Assembly: GCA_019448385.1 (NCBI GenBank)
Contig: JAGTXO010000037.1
Location: forward strand, 248,001 to 312,000
From: Diacronema lutheri
Lineage: Eukaryota; Haptophyta; Pavlovophyceae; Pavlovales; Pavlovaceae
Direction of reading: 5' to 3'
Length of the DNA: 64,000 bases
Shown: positions 16,895 to 28,317 of the stretch, piece by piece
Layout of the letters: every line of letters starts with the position of its first letter
Position numbering within the stretch: the stretch's first letter is position 1
Made by a program: the position numbers and the translations under genes
The notes under the pieces: generated by a model
Told to the model about the DNA's origin: nothing
The model's database searches: none
What the model saw: only the letters and a program-made list of their open reading frames with translations

Positions 16895-19800
16895 CGCGCG
16901 CGTGCGCGCAATGCTTGAGGCGGCGCATGCGGACGCGCGCACGGTGCGCGAGGCGGAGGCGATCGCCGACATGCTCGTCCTCTCGCGCGCGCAGGTGCGC
17001 GCGACAGCCCAGATCGAGCGCGCGTTGCGGCTGCTGCTCGAGCAGCGCGAGGGCGAGCGCGGCCCGCACGGATGCGGAGGCGGAGGCGCAGGAGGAGGTC
17101 AAGGCGGAGGCGGAGGCGCGGGCGATACCGCGCGCAGCGTCTTGGATGGCGACGGCGGTGGCAGCGGAGGCGACGGAGCGAACGGCGCCCCTGCCGCCAC
17201 AGCGCGCGCATCGTCGCCCGGCGCGCGGCACCCCGAGCACTGCTCGCCCCCGCGCGAGCCGCGCGCACTGCGGCGGATGGCGCCGCACACTCCGCACCGC
17301 GCGGCGCTGCCAGGCGCGGCGGCAATCGGCGGAGGCGAGGGCGCGGGCGAGGCCGCGGGCGAGGGCGCGGGCGAGGGCGCAGTGGCAGGCGCGCACTTGG
17401 CGGGCGTGCCCGATGCGCCCGCCTGTGCGCACCCGTCAGCGTGCACGCCGTCGTGCGCGGGCTCGCCCTTCGACGGCTTGTGCGCGCAGGCGGGCGCGAG
17501 TGCGGCCGCCACGCGGACAGCGGCGGCCGTGGCGCACGCGCGCACGTCGCCGCGCGGCGGACGCGAGCGTCCGGCCGTCGAGGCGGCGGGGCGGGGCGTG
17601 CGGAGCGCGGCGGACACGGCGCCAGCGGCGGCCGTCGACGCGCGCGGCGAGGACGTGCGCCGAATGGAGGCACGCGCGGACGCGCTCGCCATCCCGCTGC
17701 AGCGCGGGGGCGCGCACGCTGGCCTCGCCCGTGCGCGCGGTGCGTACGCGCACGAGGACTACGTCGCGAACGCCGAGGGCGCCGAGCTGCGCGCGCGCGG
17801 CGTCGATGCGAGCCGCTCCGCGCGCGCGCTGGCGCCGGCCGTCGTGCGCATCGGCGGCACGCCCTTCATCGCGCGCACGGGCGAGCGCGCGAGCGGCGCG
17901 CAGGAGCGTGCCGCTGCCGACTCCATCGTCGTGACGTGCGCGGCCGACGAGGCGGGCGGCGGCGAGAGGGCGACTGGCGCGCAGCGCGCGGCGGAGCGGA
18001 GGGCGGAGGAGGCGGAGGCGCTGCTCGCCCAAGCGGAGCGCGCGCTCGCCACGCTACCCGCCCTCGCCGCCGCGCTCGGCGCAGTCCACGAGCGCGCGGA
18101 GGGCGGCGGTGCCGCGCTGCCGCCGCGTCCGCCGCCATCGCGCGCGCGCGCGCGCGGCGCGGCGGGCGGCGCGCGCGGCGCGGCGGCGGACGCGGCGCGC
18201 GTGAGCGAGACGCCCTTCGGCCGGATGAGCGCACGCGCGCGCGCGCAGATCCTCGCCGACGGCGCAGCGGCGTCGGTGGCGATGCTGCGCTCGATCGCCG
18301 CCGTCTCGCGCGGCGCGACGGGCGCTGCCCAGCTCGTCGACCCGGTGCGATGCGCGCCGAGCCTCGCGGCGGCGCTGCGCGACGCTGCGCGCGCGTGCGA
18401 CGTGCGCGCGCGGTGCGCGGCGGTGCTTGGCGCCGTCCCCGAATGGCTGCGCGCGGCCAAGCGATTGGAGGGCCCATTCGCATCGATGGCGGTCGTTTCG
18501 CGCGCGCTCGCGCCCGCGCAGCCCGCGGCGGACGGCGCGCGACACGACGCGTGCGGCGGGAGCGCTCCGGCTGGCAGGCGCCTGGCGCACGTGCCGCCGC
18601 CGCCGCCGCTACCGTTCGAGGTCGCCCAGCGCGAGGCCGCGGGCGTGGATGGCGGCGGCGGCAGCAAAGGTGGCGGCGGCGGTGGCGGCGGCGGTGGCGG
18701 CGGCGGTAGCGGTGGTGGCGGCGGCGGTGGCGGTGGCGTTGGTGGCGGCCGTGGCGAGAGCGCACGCGGCGCCGACGGCGCGCACAGTGGCGGCGACTTG
18801 GCGCGCGCGCCCCGTTCGGAGCCGGTCATGTTCTCGCGGGACACGGTGCGCGTGGGCACCGCCCCGCTGCGCCCCTCGCGCACGGGCATCGGAGGCGCCG
18901 CTGACGGCGCGCCGGCCGCGCGCGGCGCGGCCGTCGTCCGGCCGCGCGCGGGCGGCGAGTGTGGCGGTAGCGGCGACGACGCCTTCCTCGGCGTCGCGCT
19001 GCGCGCAACGCTCGCGCAGCTGGCGCAGTCGAACCGCGAATGGGAGGGCGCGCTCGACAGCGCGGCGGTGCTGCGCGCGGCCAAGGACGCCCTCGCGCAG
19101 GAGGCGGAGGCGGACGCCGCGGCGGCGGCCGCAGCCGCGCGCGCGTCGACGGACGCGCAGGCACGCGCGGCGCGCGGCGCGCACGACGCGGCAGGGACAG
19201 CCGGCGAGCCACCGGGCGCGCGCGATGGCGGGAGCGTGGGGACGCCGATTGTCGACGCGCGCCCACCCGCGCCTGCGCCTGCACCGACCGGATCGCTCGC
19301 GCTCATCATCGGCGGGACCGACGCCGCGGGCGCGCGGCGCGCGCGCGAGCGCGCGGCGGACGACGCGGCGGCCGCGCCTTCGCCGGGCGCGTGCCCGCCG
19401 GCACAAAGCTTGGCTGCCCTGCGAATTGCGCCGTCGCCCGCCGTTGCGCTCTCGCTGAGCGCAGGCTTTATGGACCCGCCGCTGCCAGCGGCGCGCTCGC
19501 GCGAAGCGCTCGGCGCGGCCGTGGGCGGCCCTTTCGGCTGGGAGGGCGTGGCGTCGCTGCGCGGGTACCAACGGCGTGGCACGCAGCGCCTCGCGCTCTC
19601 CAACCAGCGCGGCTTCGCGCGCGGCGACCAGATCGTCGTCGGTGCCGGCCGTGCGAACGGTGGCGCGGAGGTGTGCGCGGTCGCCGCCGTCGGCTCCGGC
19701 TTCGCTGCCATCGACGAGCCGCTGCGCTTCGACCGCGCGCCGGGCGAGCCGGTCGCGCACGCGCGGCCCACGCACGCGCAGCGCGGCGCGCAGCGCGGCG

Positions 19801-22800
19801 CGAGTGCCGAGCCGCGCGGATGCGCGGCCGGCGCGGGGCAGGCAGCGACGCCCGCGCGCGCGTCATCGGCGCACGAGGACGGCGCGGCCGCGAACGGCGC
19901 GGCGGGCGCGGCTGCGAAGTGCGCAACGGCGGCGGCGGACGAGGAGCAGCGGCGCTCGGCGCCACCGCCACGCCCGTCGCTCAGCCTTTGGAGGCTCGAC
20001 TCGCCCGCGGAGGGCGCCGGCGCGCCGCTCGGCGCGCGCGCGCGCGCGCGCGCGCCCGCGCTCTCACTGCACCGGCTCGCTGCGCCGGGCGACGGCGGCG
20101 GCGAGGCGGGCGCGGGGTGGGGCGAGCGCGGCCGGTGGGTCTGGGACGCGGGCGGCGGCGGCGCGCCACCCGCTGCCGAGGCGTCCGAGCTGCGCGCGCG
20201 CCTCGACGCGCTCGAGCGTACCGCCGCCGCGCTGCAGCGCGCGGCCGACGAGCTCGGCGGCGCGGGCGCGGCCGCGCGCGCTGGCGCGCCGGCAGCGGCC
20301 GCGCGCGCCGGCGCGCCGGCAGCGCGTGGCGCGGACGGCGACGGCGTGGGTGCGGTCGGCGCGCACGAGGGCGGCGCGCCGCCGAGCGCGGCGGATGTCG
20401 CCGAGGCCGCCGAGCGACACCGACGTGAGGTGCGCCTGCGCGCGGCGCTCGCGCGAGCGCCGGGCGCGCGGCGCGCGGCGGCGGCGCGCGGCGCGGCCGG
20501 CACGGGCGCGCGCGCGCGCGCCGGCGGCGGCGCGCGCGAGGCGGGGCTCGCGCCGGGCGCGCGCGTGCCCGACTCGGCGCTGGACAGCAGTGCGCCCGTC
20601 GCCACGCTCGACGAGCTCGCCGCACGCGTGCTGCAGGCGGCCGCGCGGCACCGCGCGTCGGCCGCGATGCGCGCGCGCGCGCCCCGGCGCGGCGCGGCGG
20701 CGCGGACGGCGGAAGCGGGCGCGCAGACGGCCGCGGCGGACGGCGCGGCCCCGGCGCTTGCGCGCAGCACAGCCGACGCGCCCACGCAGACCGCGCCGCG
20801 CGGCCGCGCGGCCGAGGCGGCGGCCGTGACACGGCTCGCAGCCGCCGCGCGCGGGCGCGCCGCGCGCGCCGCGGCCGCGCGCGCGCGGCTCGCGGCGGCG
20901 CAGGCACCGGCTGCGCGCGCGCCGGCGCTGCCGCCGCCCGCCGAGAGCGCCGAGCGCTCGCGCGCGCGACTCGAGGAGCGCGTGGCCCGCTCGCTCGCCG
21001 CGGCCGTCGCCGGTCGGCTCGTCGTGTCGCGTGGCGCGCCGGAGGCCGGCGGCGGCGGCGGCGGCGTGGGCGCGGCGCAGCTCGAGCGCGTGATCGGCGC
21101 GCTCGCCGCGCGCGCGCTGCTCGACGAGGCTGCGGCCGACGCGCGCGGCGAGTCGGCCGACGGCGAGTCGATGCGGCCTGGCGTGCTGCGCGAGACGAGC
21201 GGCGTCTGCGTGCCGTCCCGAGGCTCCGCGCCCGCGCGCTCGGCGCGCGCGCAGCCGGCGCCGAGCGGCGCGCGGCGCGGTACGGAGGCGGAGGCGGAGG
21301 CGGAGGCGGAGGCGGAGGCGGTGGTGGCGGCGGCGGAGGCGGAGGCGGGGGCGGAGGTGGAGGCGGAGGTGGAGGCGGAGGTGGAGGCGGACGCTCAGCT
21401 GCTGCGCGCGGCCCTCGCCGCCGCGGCCGCGGCCGATGAGCGCGGCGATGCGTCGCGCCCCGCACGCATCGCGCCGTCCCACCCGCCGCTCCGGCACTAC
21501 GCGGTGCGCGCCGCGTCCAACGCGCCTCTGCCCTCCATCGTGCCGGCAGAAGCAGCAACAGCCGTGCAGGCGGCGTGGCGCGCGCTGCCCGCGCGTCGGC
21601 AGTGGGCGCGGTTGCGTGCCGCGGCGGTGCGCGCACAGGCCGCCGCGCGCGGCCGCGCCGCGCGCGCTCGTCTTGCGCCGCTCCGGCGCGCGGGCGTTGA
21701 GACGCGCGCGGCGATCACGATCGGCGCGGCGGTGCGCGGCCGCGCGGCGCGCGCTCGCGCGGCGCGCGTCGCCGCGGCGCGCGACGCCGCGGTCAGCGAG
21801 GTGCGGGCGGCGGCGCGCGGTGCCTCCGACGAGGCGCTGCACGGCGCGCGCGACGCCGCGGTCGCCGCTCGCGACGGTGTCGCCGCGCTTGATGCCTCTG
21901 ACGCGCCGCCCTCGGGCGTCGCGCTCGGCGGTACGGGCTCGCCGGACGGTGGCGCGGAGCGGCGGGCGCGCGCGCGCGCGCTTGCCGCGGAGGTGGCCGC
22001 CGCGGAGGCGGCGGTCGTCGGCCGAGCGATCGCGGGCGCGATGGCGGGCGAGCTGAGCCGTGCGGTGAGCGCGGCCGTCGTGATGGCGGCGGAGCGCGAG
22101 CGGGCCGCTTTTGCCGCGCATGTCGCGATGGCGCAGGCAGCGGTGGCGGCTGCCGCGGACGAGGCGCGTGCCGCGCGCGCCGCCGGGGTTGCCGCCACCG
22201 CCGCCGCCGCTGCAGCCGCCGCCGCTGCGGAGCGGAGGGCGGAGGCGTGGCGTGGGCCACCGCCGCCGCCGCCGCCGCCTCCGCTGCTCGTCCGCACGGC
22301 CGACGCGCCGCGCGCGGGTGCGGTCGCGGCCGCGCGTGGCCGGGCGCGGGCGGGCAGCGACGGCGGCACGCGCGGCGGCGGCAAGCGCGCGCCGCCTCTC
22401 TCCACGCGCAGCTCGCTGTCCGACGGCGAGCTGCCGACACGCGCGCCCACGCTGCCGCACTGCGCATCGGCGAGCGCGAGCGGCGCTGGCGCGATGCACC
22501 GGGCCGCGGCCTCCGAGAGCGATGGCGACGGTGGCGACGGTGGCGACGGTGGCGACGGTGGCGACGGTGGCGACGGTGGCGGCCGCGCAGCGCCGGGCCG
22601 CGCGCGCGCACCCGTCGACCGAGGGCGCGCGCGCGCGCCGCCGATGCCGCCGTCGCCTGGCGAGCTCAATCTTCACTCGCCCGGGCGGGCGCGCGGCGCG
22701 CCATGGCAGCCGTTGCTCTCCGACGGCGAGCTCGACGACGGCGACGCGTCCGACGGCGAGGGCGACGACGACGGTGGCGGCTGGCCGACCGCCCGTGCGT

Positions 22801-22940
22801 GCGAGGCGGCGGACGGGCTGCACGGCGGTGGTGGCGGCTGGGCGCAAGAGGCGGCGCTCGACCCGGGCGAGCTGCCGCACTCCGCAGAGGTGGGCGCCAT
22901 GCGGCGCCGGCTCGATGGCGGCATGGTCGGTGGGGCGTAG
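15735..22940 (+). CDS. Giant low-complexity IQ-motif protein, 2401 residues
   Basis: Uninterrupted frame of 2401 codons; composition-driven long frames exist on both strands, but this one has domain-like segments and a clean ATG. I do not recognise a family. Visible parts: a conserved-looking basic N-terminus; a duplicated NGGACHA near nt 16618-16660; alpha-helical Ala/Glu runs; a Gly-rich stretch (nt 18650-18755); a compact beta-rich segment at about residues 1270-1345 (QRLALSNQRGFARGDQIVVG, then VGSGFAAIDEPLRF); IQ-like basic helices near 1630, 1694 and 1938-1990 (AVQAAWRALPARRQWARLR); and a C-terminus with four spaced S/DxGEL motifs. Calmodulin-binding, possibly cytoskeletal or centrosomal (inference). 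Hidden introns cannot be excluded. Confidence 0.6.
21285..21400 (+). repeat. GAGGCG repeat coding Glu-Ala
   Basis: Tandem 6-bp units (GAGGCG and variants) coding alternating Glu-Ala with Val interruptions inside the 2401-residue protein. Confidence 0.85.
22518..22582 (+). repeat. GACGGTGGC repeat coding Asp-Gly-Gly
   Basis: Near-perfect 9-bp tandem repeat near the C-terminus of the 2401-residue protein, next to the SDGEL-type motifs. Confidence 0.85.
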
Positions 22941-23163
22941 GGCCGGGCCGTGCGCTTCGGCTGACGTTTTGCGCAGCAGCAGGTGCGCGTTGTGACTCTT
23001 GCCGCGGCGCGTGCGTACGTACGCACACGTGCACTCGTATGTACAGACGCGTCAGGGCGCTCAACTGCTCAGGAGCACACTCTGTGCTAGTGCTGACAAT
23101 GCCGCGCGACGGGGCACACTCACACTGCCACACTGAGCGCAGCGGGTGCGGGCGCAGCCGGCG
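22941..23163. other. Intergenic, convergent 3' ends
   Basis: A 223-bp gap between the stops of the 2401-residue protein and the RING-H2 gene. It has lower GC than its surroundings and a TACGTACGCACACGTG stretch, but no coding signal. Confidence 0.4.
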
Positions 23164-24157
23164 TCATTCGGCGTGTGCATGCTCGCCTTCCTCGCCGAGC
23201 AGCTCGGCGAGCGACGGTTCGGGCGGGCCGATGCGCGCCTGGCAAAGCGGACACAAGTTCTTGTGCCGCAAAACCCACTCATCAATGCACTCAACATGGA
23301 AGGCGTGCGGACAGCGCAGCCACCGCACGCGCTCGCCCACGGCAAACTCGCGCACGCAGATGATGCACTCGGTCGTGCAGAGCACGCGCCGCGCGTCTGG
23401 CGTTTGTGCCGCCGCCGCGAGTGACGCGTGCCCCGCCGCCGTCACGTCCGCGTGCGTGAGCGTCTCGACGGTCGAGTAGGCGTCGAGCGTCTCGGGCAGC
23501 AGCGATCGCGAGACGGTCTCGGATGAGATGAGGTAGAAGAAGATGACAATCGAGAGCACTTTCTGCTCCTCGCGAGAACGCGCCGTGCGCGAGGCGCGCG
23601 CGCGCGCGCACGCTCAGCCACGCCCGCGAAGGGCCGCACGGGCGCGCGCACGCGCGCGCGCGCGCGCGCGCTCGGTACTCGGTCACGGCGCGCGGCACGC
23701 CTACCTGGACGAGGAGAGACCAAAAGTTGAGCTTGCAGTGCGTCCAGAGCAGCTCCTCCGCCCCCGTTCGCCCGCCCTCCATCCAGCCGCGCGCGACGAG
23801 GTAGGCGGTCGAGCAGCAGAGCCAGCCGATGAACGCGACGCCCAACCGCGCGTTCAGGCGGACAAGCGGCTCGTCCTGCGCGGCAATGAACGCCTGCGCG
23901 ACGAGCGCTGGCGTCAGCTGCCGCCGCGCCCTGCCGTATGCGCGCAGCACGTGCAGCCACAAGTAGGGCCGTATGACGCAGAGCGAGACGCGCAGCCCGC
24001 ACCACGCCGCGAGCAGCGGGTGCGCGGGCCAGAGGTGGCGCAGCAGCAGCGCGTTGTGCGAGACGAGGGCGCACGTGGGCCCACCGAAGACGAGGATGAT
24101 TAGCCGGTGCAAGATGCACATCTCATGCGGGAAGTGCGCCGCGAGCTCGCGCGTCAT
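23164..24157 (-). CDS. Membrane-anchored RING-H2 E3 ubiquitin ligase
   Basis: Two exons, 23705-24157 and 23164-23562, giving 283 residues. Exon 1 encodes several hydrophobic helices, including LIILVFGGPTCALV and LGVAFIGWLCCSTAYLVA. Splicing joins NFWSLLVQ to KVLSIVIFFYLIS, completing another membrane helix. The C-terminus has a canonical RING-H2: CIIC, then LRCPHAFHVECIDEWVLRHK with the His-x2-His-type ligands, then NLCPLC. RING-H2 proteins recruit E2 enzymes; a TM-plus-RING arrangement points to ER, Golgi or plastid-envelope quality control (inference). The frame closes shortly after the RING. It diverges from the kinesin gene across 143 bp. Confidence 0.88.
23563..23704 (-). other. Intron of RING-H2 gene (142 bp)
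   Basis: Donor CAG|GTAGGC, acceptor GAGCAG|AAA, phase 0. It contains a long CG dinucleotide run (about 23641-23671). Confidence 0.8.
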
Positions 24158-24300
24158 CGCGCGCGCGCGGAGATGGAATCGGAATCCGCCCGCCCTCCTG
24201 GGCCGCCGTCCGGTGATTGAGAGAGGACGGAGTCCGGGTATTGGAGTGGGACTTTTGAATTCGAACGTGCGCTTGGCTGGCGATCGTGCGGCCGTGCACG
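24158..24300. promoter_or_regulatory. 143-bp divergent promoter (RING-H2 and kinesin)
   Basis: The gap contains GGACTTTTGAATTCGAACG at about 24249-24267, which shares the CTTTTGAA core seen near other starts, and a GGAATCGGAATCCG-like patch near 24177. Confidence 0.45.
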
Positions 24301-27217
24301 ATGGATCGCCCGAGCACTGCGCCGCCCGCCGTCTCGTCCGCGCCGCACTCGGCGGGGAGCATTGTGGTGGGCGTGCGCGTCCGCCCGCTCACGGTGAGCG
24401 AGCAATACGGCTCGCAGCGCTCGCTCGTGCGGATCGTCGACGACAAGGTCCTCTGCTTCGACCCTGCGTGCGACGAGGACCTGCACGTTGGCAAGCCGGT
24501 GCGCGGGCCGCGCAAGATTGGGCACCGCGCGGCCAAGGACCAAAAGTACGCGTTCGACTGTGTCTTCGACACGACCGCCACCCAGGAGGAGGTCTACCAG
24601 AAGACTGCGCGCCCGCAGATCGAGTCGGTGCTCTCCGGGTACAACGCGACCGTCTTCGCGTATGGGGCGACGGGTGCGCGCGTGCGCGCACGAACCCGTG
24701 CCTAGCGCTGGCGGCGGCCGCCAAGCGCTCGCGCACGTCCGTACACCTGCGCGCTCACCGCTTGGCCGTCCGCTCGTGCGCCCACGGTCGCGCGCGCGCG
24801 CGTCGCGCGCCGCGCAGGCGCGGGAAAGACGCACACGATGATTGGCGACAAGACGACGGGGCCGGGCGTGATGGTACTCGCGATGGAGGACCTGTTCGCG
24901 GCGATCGAGAGCACGGCGCTCGATTCAGCCTACGAGCTCTCGCTGTCGTACCTCGAAGTGTACAACGAGCAGATCCGCGATCTCCTCGCGCCCGAGGCGC
25001 ACGCGACCGCGCCCGTTGAGGGCGCGCCGACGCCGACGCCCGCGCCGGGGGGCGCGGCCGGCACAGCGGCGGGCGGTGGCGGCGGCGCGCGTGCGAAGGG
25101 TGGCGCACCGCCGGGTGGGCTGAGCTTGCGCGAGGACGCGCGTAACGGCATCCACGTCACCGGCCTCTCGCACCACTCGCCGCGCACCGCAGACGAGGTG
25201 CTCGAGCTGCTCACGCTGGGCAACGGCAACCGCGCCATGTCCGCGACACACGCCAACGCCGTCTCGTCGCGCTCGCACGCGGTGCTGCAGATCGTGGTGC
25301 GCGAGCGCGCGAAGACGGCCGACGTGACGGCCGACGTGCGCGTCGGCAAGCTCTCGCTGATCGACCTCGCCGGCTCTGAGCGCGCGTCGGTGACGTCGAA
25401 CCGCGGCCAGCAGTTGAACGAGGGCGCAAACATCAACAAGTCGCTCCTCGCCCTCTCCAACTGCATCAACGCGCTGGGCAAGGCGCGCGGCGACGTGCGC
25501 CACATCCCGTACCGCGACTCGAAGCTGACGCGGCTGCTCAAGGACTCGCTCGGCGGCAACTGCAAGACGACGATGATCGCCGCCGTCTCGCCCGCGCGCT
25601 GCGCGTACGAAGACTCGCTCAACACGCTCAAGTACGCCAACCGCGCCAAGGAGATCAAGCTGACGGCGCTGCAGAACTCGGTCAAGGTGGGCTTTCACAT
25701 CGCAAAGTACACGCAGATCATCGCCGAGCTGCGCGACGAGGTGCGCCTCTGGCGCTCAAAGTTTGCGAGCGCGAGCGGGGTCAGCGGCGCGCCGGGCGGC
25801 GGCTGCGCGCTCGCGGCCGACGGTTCCGATGGCGCGGCGCTCGCGGGCGGCGCGGGCGGCGCGCATGGCGCACGAGCGCCCGGCGGCGCCGACGCGGACG
25901 AGACACGCGCGCCGCCCGCCGCCGCCGCCGCCGCCGCCGCTGCCGCCGCCGCCGCGCAAGACCGCGCGCGCGGGCAGGAGGCGTACTCGCGCATCGAGCA
26001 CAACCACAACGCGGCCGCGCACGCCATCGCGCAGCTTGGCGAGCTGCGCGTGCGCGAGCGCGACGCGGCGCGGGCGCTCGCGCAGGCGCGCGACGACGCG
26101 GCGCGCGCAGACGCGCGCCTGCGCGCCGCGCGCGCCGCACTCGACGGCGCGGCCGGTGGCGAACGCGCGCCGCTGAGCGGAGCGTGCGCGCGCGCCGAGG
26201 CGGACGTGGACGCGGCGGCGGACGGCGTTGCGGCCGCCCATGCGGCGGTGGGCAAGTACGCGCAGCTGCGCAAGGGGCTGCACGCCAGCCTGACGGCGGC
26301 GTACGCGGGCTTTGACGCGCTCGACCGTGCGCTCACTGACCCGACTGAGCGCACCACTGGCGATGGCGGTTGCGATGGCGATGGCGGCGGCATCTGTCTC
26401 TTCTTGCGCTCGGACGAGCGACGCGCGCTGCTGCAGCAGGAGATCCGTTGCCGCGTGCTGCAGCTGCACAACCAGGACCTCGCCGCGAAGCTGCGCGTGC
26501 AGCAGAGCGCGCCGCCGCCGCCGCCGCCTCCTTCGGTGCCCGCGCGCCGCGCGCCGCGCCGTCCGCGCGCAGGCGCGCAGGCGCGCAGGCGCGCCGAGCG
26601 GACTTCACTGAGACACCCGCTGCGCGCGTCGCCGCGCCACGTGCCGCTGCGCGACCTATCCGCCCCTCGCGCGCGGCTGCGCTCAGGAGGGCAACGGGGT
26701 GGTCGTCGCCGAGCTGTGGGCGCTCGTCCAGGCCCAGTCGACGTTGCTCGACGCAAAGCAGCTCGCCACCCCGGCCCTCGCCGCGCAGTACGCGCACGCG
26801 GCGCGCAAGTGCGCACACGTAGCAGATGAGAAACCCTTACCTGCGATCGGCGCGGGCACGAGCGGCGTGCCCGTGTTGGCCGATGCGGACGGCGCGGGCG
26901 GTGGTGGCGTGACGGCGCTCGTGGCGACGCCGTCGCGCGCGCGAGCGGCCGAGGCGTTCGACGCCGCGTTATGCGCGGCAGGTATGGCGGCGCGGGGCGG
27001 GAGCGTGGCGGGGGTGGAGGCGGAGGTGGAGGCGGAGACGGAGATCAAAGAGATGGACGTGCCCGAGGGGCTGGGCGGAGGGTATGCGCTGTCGGGCAAG
27101 GACAGCGCAGCAGGCGCGATGAGCGCTGCTGGGCAAGGCCGCGCAGCCATCCCGTCACCTGCTGTGCGCCGATCGATTGGTGAGGCGGCCGCGCGCCCGC
27201 GCCGTAGCCCGCGGTGA
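24301..27217 (+). CDS. Kinesin motor protein, kinesin-8 (KIF18/19)-like
   Basis: Three exons, 24301-24673, 24818-26496 and 26687-27217, giving 860 residues. The motor domain is complete only after splicing: VGVRVRPL, YAFDCVFDTTATQEEVYQK, then GYNATVFAYGATG from exon 1 joined to AGKTHTM (P-loop) from exon 2; switch I NAVSSRSH; switch II LIDLAGSERA; and KYANRAKEIK at the motor end. The GYNATVFAYGATGAGKTHTM block, GDKTTGPGVM and the N-terminal motor position favour kinesin-8, a plus-end microtubule motor/depolymerase. A coiled-coil-like stalk follows (about 400-680). The exon 2/3 junction (26496|26687) is less certain than the first. A further frame begins 2 bp after this stop and may be more of the same gene. 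Confidence 0.9.
24674..24817 (+). other. Intron 1 of kinesin gene (144 bp)
   Basis: Donor ACGG|GTGCGC, acceptor GCGCAG|GCG, phase 1. It splits the P-loop between Gly codons, and removal restores GATGAGKTHTM exactly. Confidence 0.93.
26497..26686 (+). other. Intron 2 of kinesin gene (190 bp)
   Basis: Donor CGC|GTGCAG, acceptor GCTCAG|GAG, phase 0. The unspliced frame turns Pro/Arg-rich after 26510, while the other frame resumes a plausible helix (VVVAELWALVQAQSTLLDAK). Exact ends are inferred. Confidence 0.6.
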
Positions 27218-27219
27218 GC

Positions 27220-28125
27220 ATGCCAGCGGTCGGCGCCTTCGCCCCTCGCGCGGCGTGGCCGCGCGTCGTGCTCACCGCCGCGCGCGGTGCGGCCGCCGTT
27301 GCGACCCGCGCCGCAGGCAAGCTCTTCTCTCCGTGCCAGCCCGCGCACGCTGCGCGCGACGAGCGCGGGCAGCAGCCGGTGGCGGGCGCCGCGCCGCCGC
27401 GCGCGCGCGCGTTGGCCCCGGCGATGCGCGCTGCGCCCCCCGTTGGCGGGGCGAGCGCCTGCGCCGACGAGCTGCCGCGGATGCCGAGCTGGGTAGAAGC
27501 GGCGACGACAGCCGCGGCGCCGGGCGCGGCGCCACAGACCGCGAGCCAACCGCCACCGCTCGGCAGTTACGCGGCGATGGCGCGCAGGCCGCCGTCCGCA
27601 CCGGGCAGCGGCGGTGGCAACGGCGGCGGCGGTGGCGGTGGCGGCAGACCCGGCAGTGCGGCGCACGGCGTGCCCGCGCTCAATCTCGAGCGACTCGGCG
27701 TCGTGCAGGAGGGCGTGGCGGCGGCTGGCGCCAAGCACGCCGACAGGCGCGCCGAGCCGGGCGGCGCGCACGCCGCGTGTGCGACCGGCGCGCCCATTGG
27801 CTCCTCGTCCGTCTTTGCGCGGCTCTATGCGCCGAGCGGGGCGAGCGCGCGCGGCAAACAGCACGGCGATGGCGGCAGCGGCGCGCACACGGCGCGCGCG
27901 CCGCTGCAGGAGAGTAACCGACACGCCGCACGCGAGCCCGTGCACGCCTCGTCGCTTGGTGTCGGCAGGCCGCACACGGCTCGCTCTGCGCGCGTGACGA
28001 TGCCTGCGGGCGCCAAGCGACCGGTTACAGCGGCCGTCGGCGGCGCGCAGCTCGACGGCGCGGCGGTGGACGGTGCGCACAGCCGGCGTGCGGCACCCGT
28101 CGCGCGAAGCAACGCGTGGGTATGA
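27220..28125 (+). CDS. Hypothetical protein or extra 3' exon of the kinesin
   Basis: Open frame of 301 residues from the ATG at 27220, starting 2 bp after the kinesin stop. It is Ala/Pro/Arg-rich with a Gly run and no recognised domain; the C-terminal third has Ser/Arg/Pro motifs resembling disordered kinesin tails. The sequence CG|GTGAGC at 27214 is a strong donor, and an acceptor such as CTCGGCAG|TTAC at 27566 would join kinesin exon 3 to this frame in phase, replacing the stop at 27217. Either reading is possible; the 2-bp spacing makes an independent gene unlikely. Confidence 0.45.
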   Translation: MPAVGAFAPRAAWPRVVLTAARGAAAVATRAAGKLFSPCQPAHAARDERGQQPVAGAAPPRARALAPAMRAAPPVGGASACADELPRMPSWVEAATTAAAPGAAPQTASQPPPLGSYAAMARRPPSAPGSGGGNGGGGGGGGRPGSAAHGVPALNLERLGVVQEGVAAAGAKHADRRAEPGGAHAACATGAPIGSSSVFARLYAPSGASARGKQHGDGGSGAHTARAPLQESNRHAAREPVHASSLGVGRPHTARSARVTMPAGAKRPVTAAVGGAQLDGAAVDGAHSRRAAPVARSNAWV

Positions 28126-28317
28126 GCGCTGAGTGGCCCGCAGAGACTGGTTGCAGATTGTATCAGAGGCGAGTCGCTAGCGTCAGGACCTGCCGCAGCC
28201 ATTCCTCGAATGCAGTAGCACGACTGCGCAGACGTGCGAGAGATGAGCGCATGGCCGGTCGCCAGGCGCCGTGCTTTCCGACGCCGCACACCAGCCGGCC
28301 AGCTGAGCGCAAGGCGC
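28126..28317. other. Intergenic, convergent 3' ends
   Basis: A 192-bp gap between the kinesin-region frame and the SANT gene stop. GC is lower than in the genes. No feature beyond presumed 3' UTRs. Confidence 0.4.

Noticed and set aside
17759-20785. 1008-codon minus-strand open frame
   Set aside because: Same composition artefact; Ser/Ala/Pro-rich with no recognisable motif, while the plus strand continues the large gene.
20064-22880. 938-codon open frame on the minus strand opposite the 2401-residue protein
   Set aside because: Arg/Ala-rich, no domain pattern, mirrors the plus-strand codons. Very high GC makes stops rare on both strands, so such shadows occur opposite nearly every gene.
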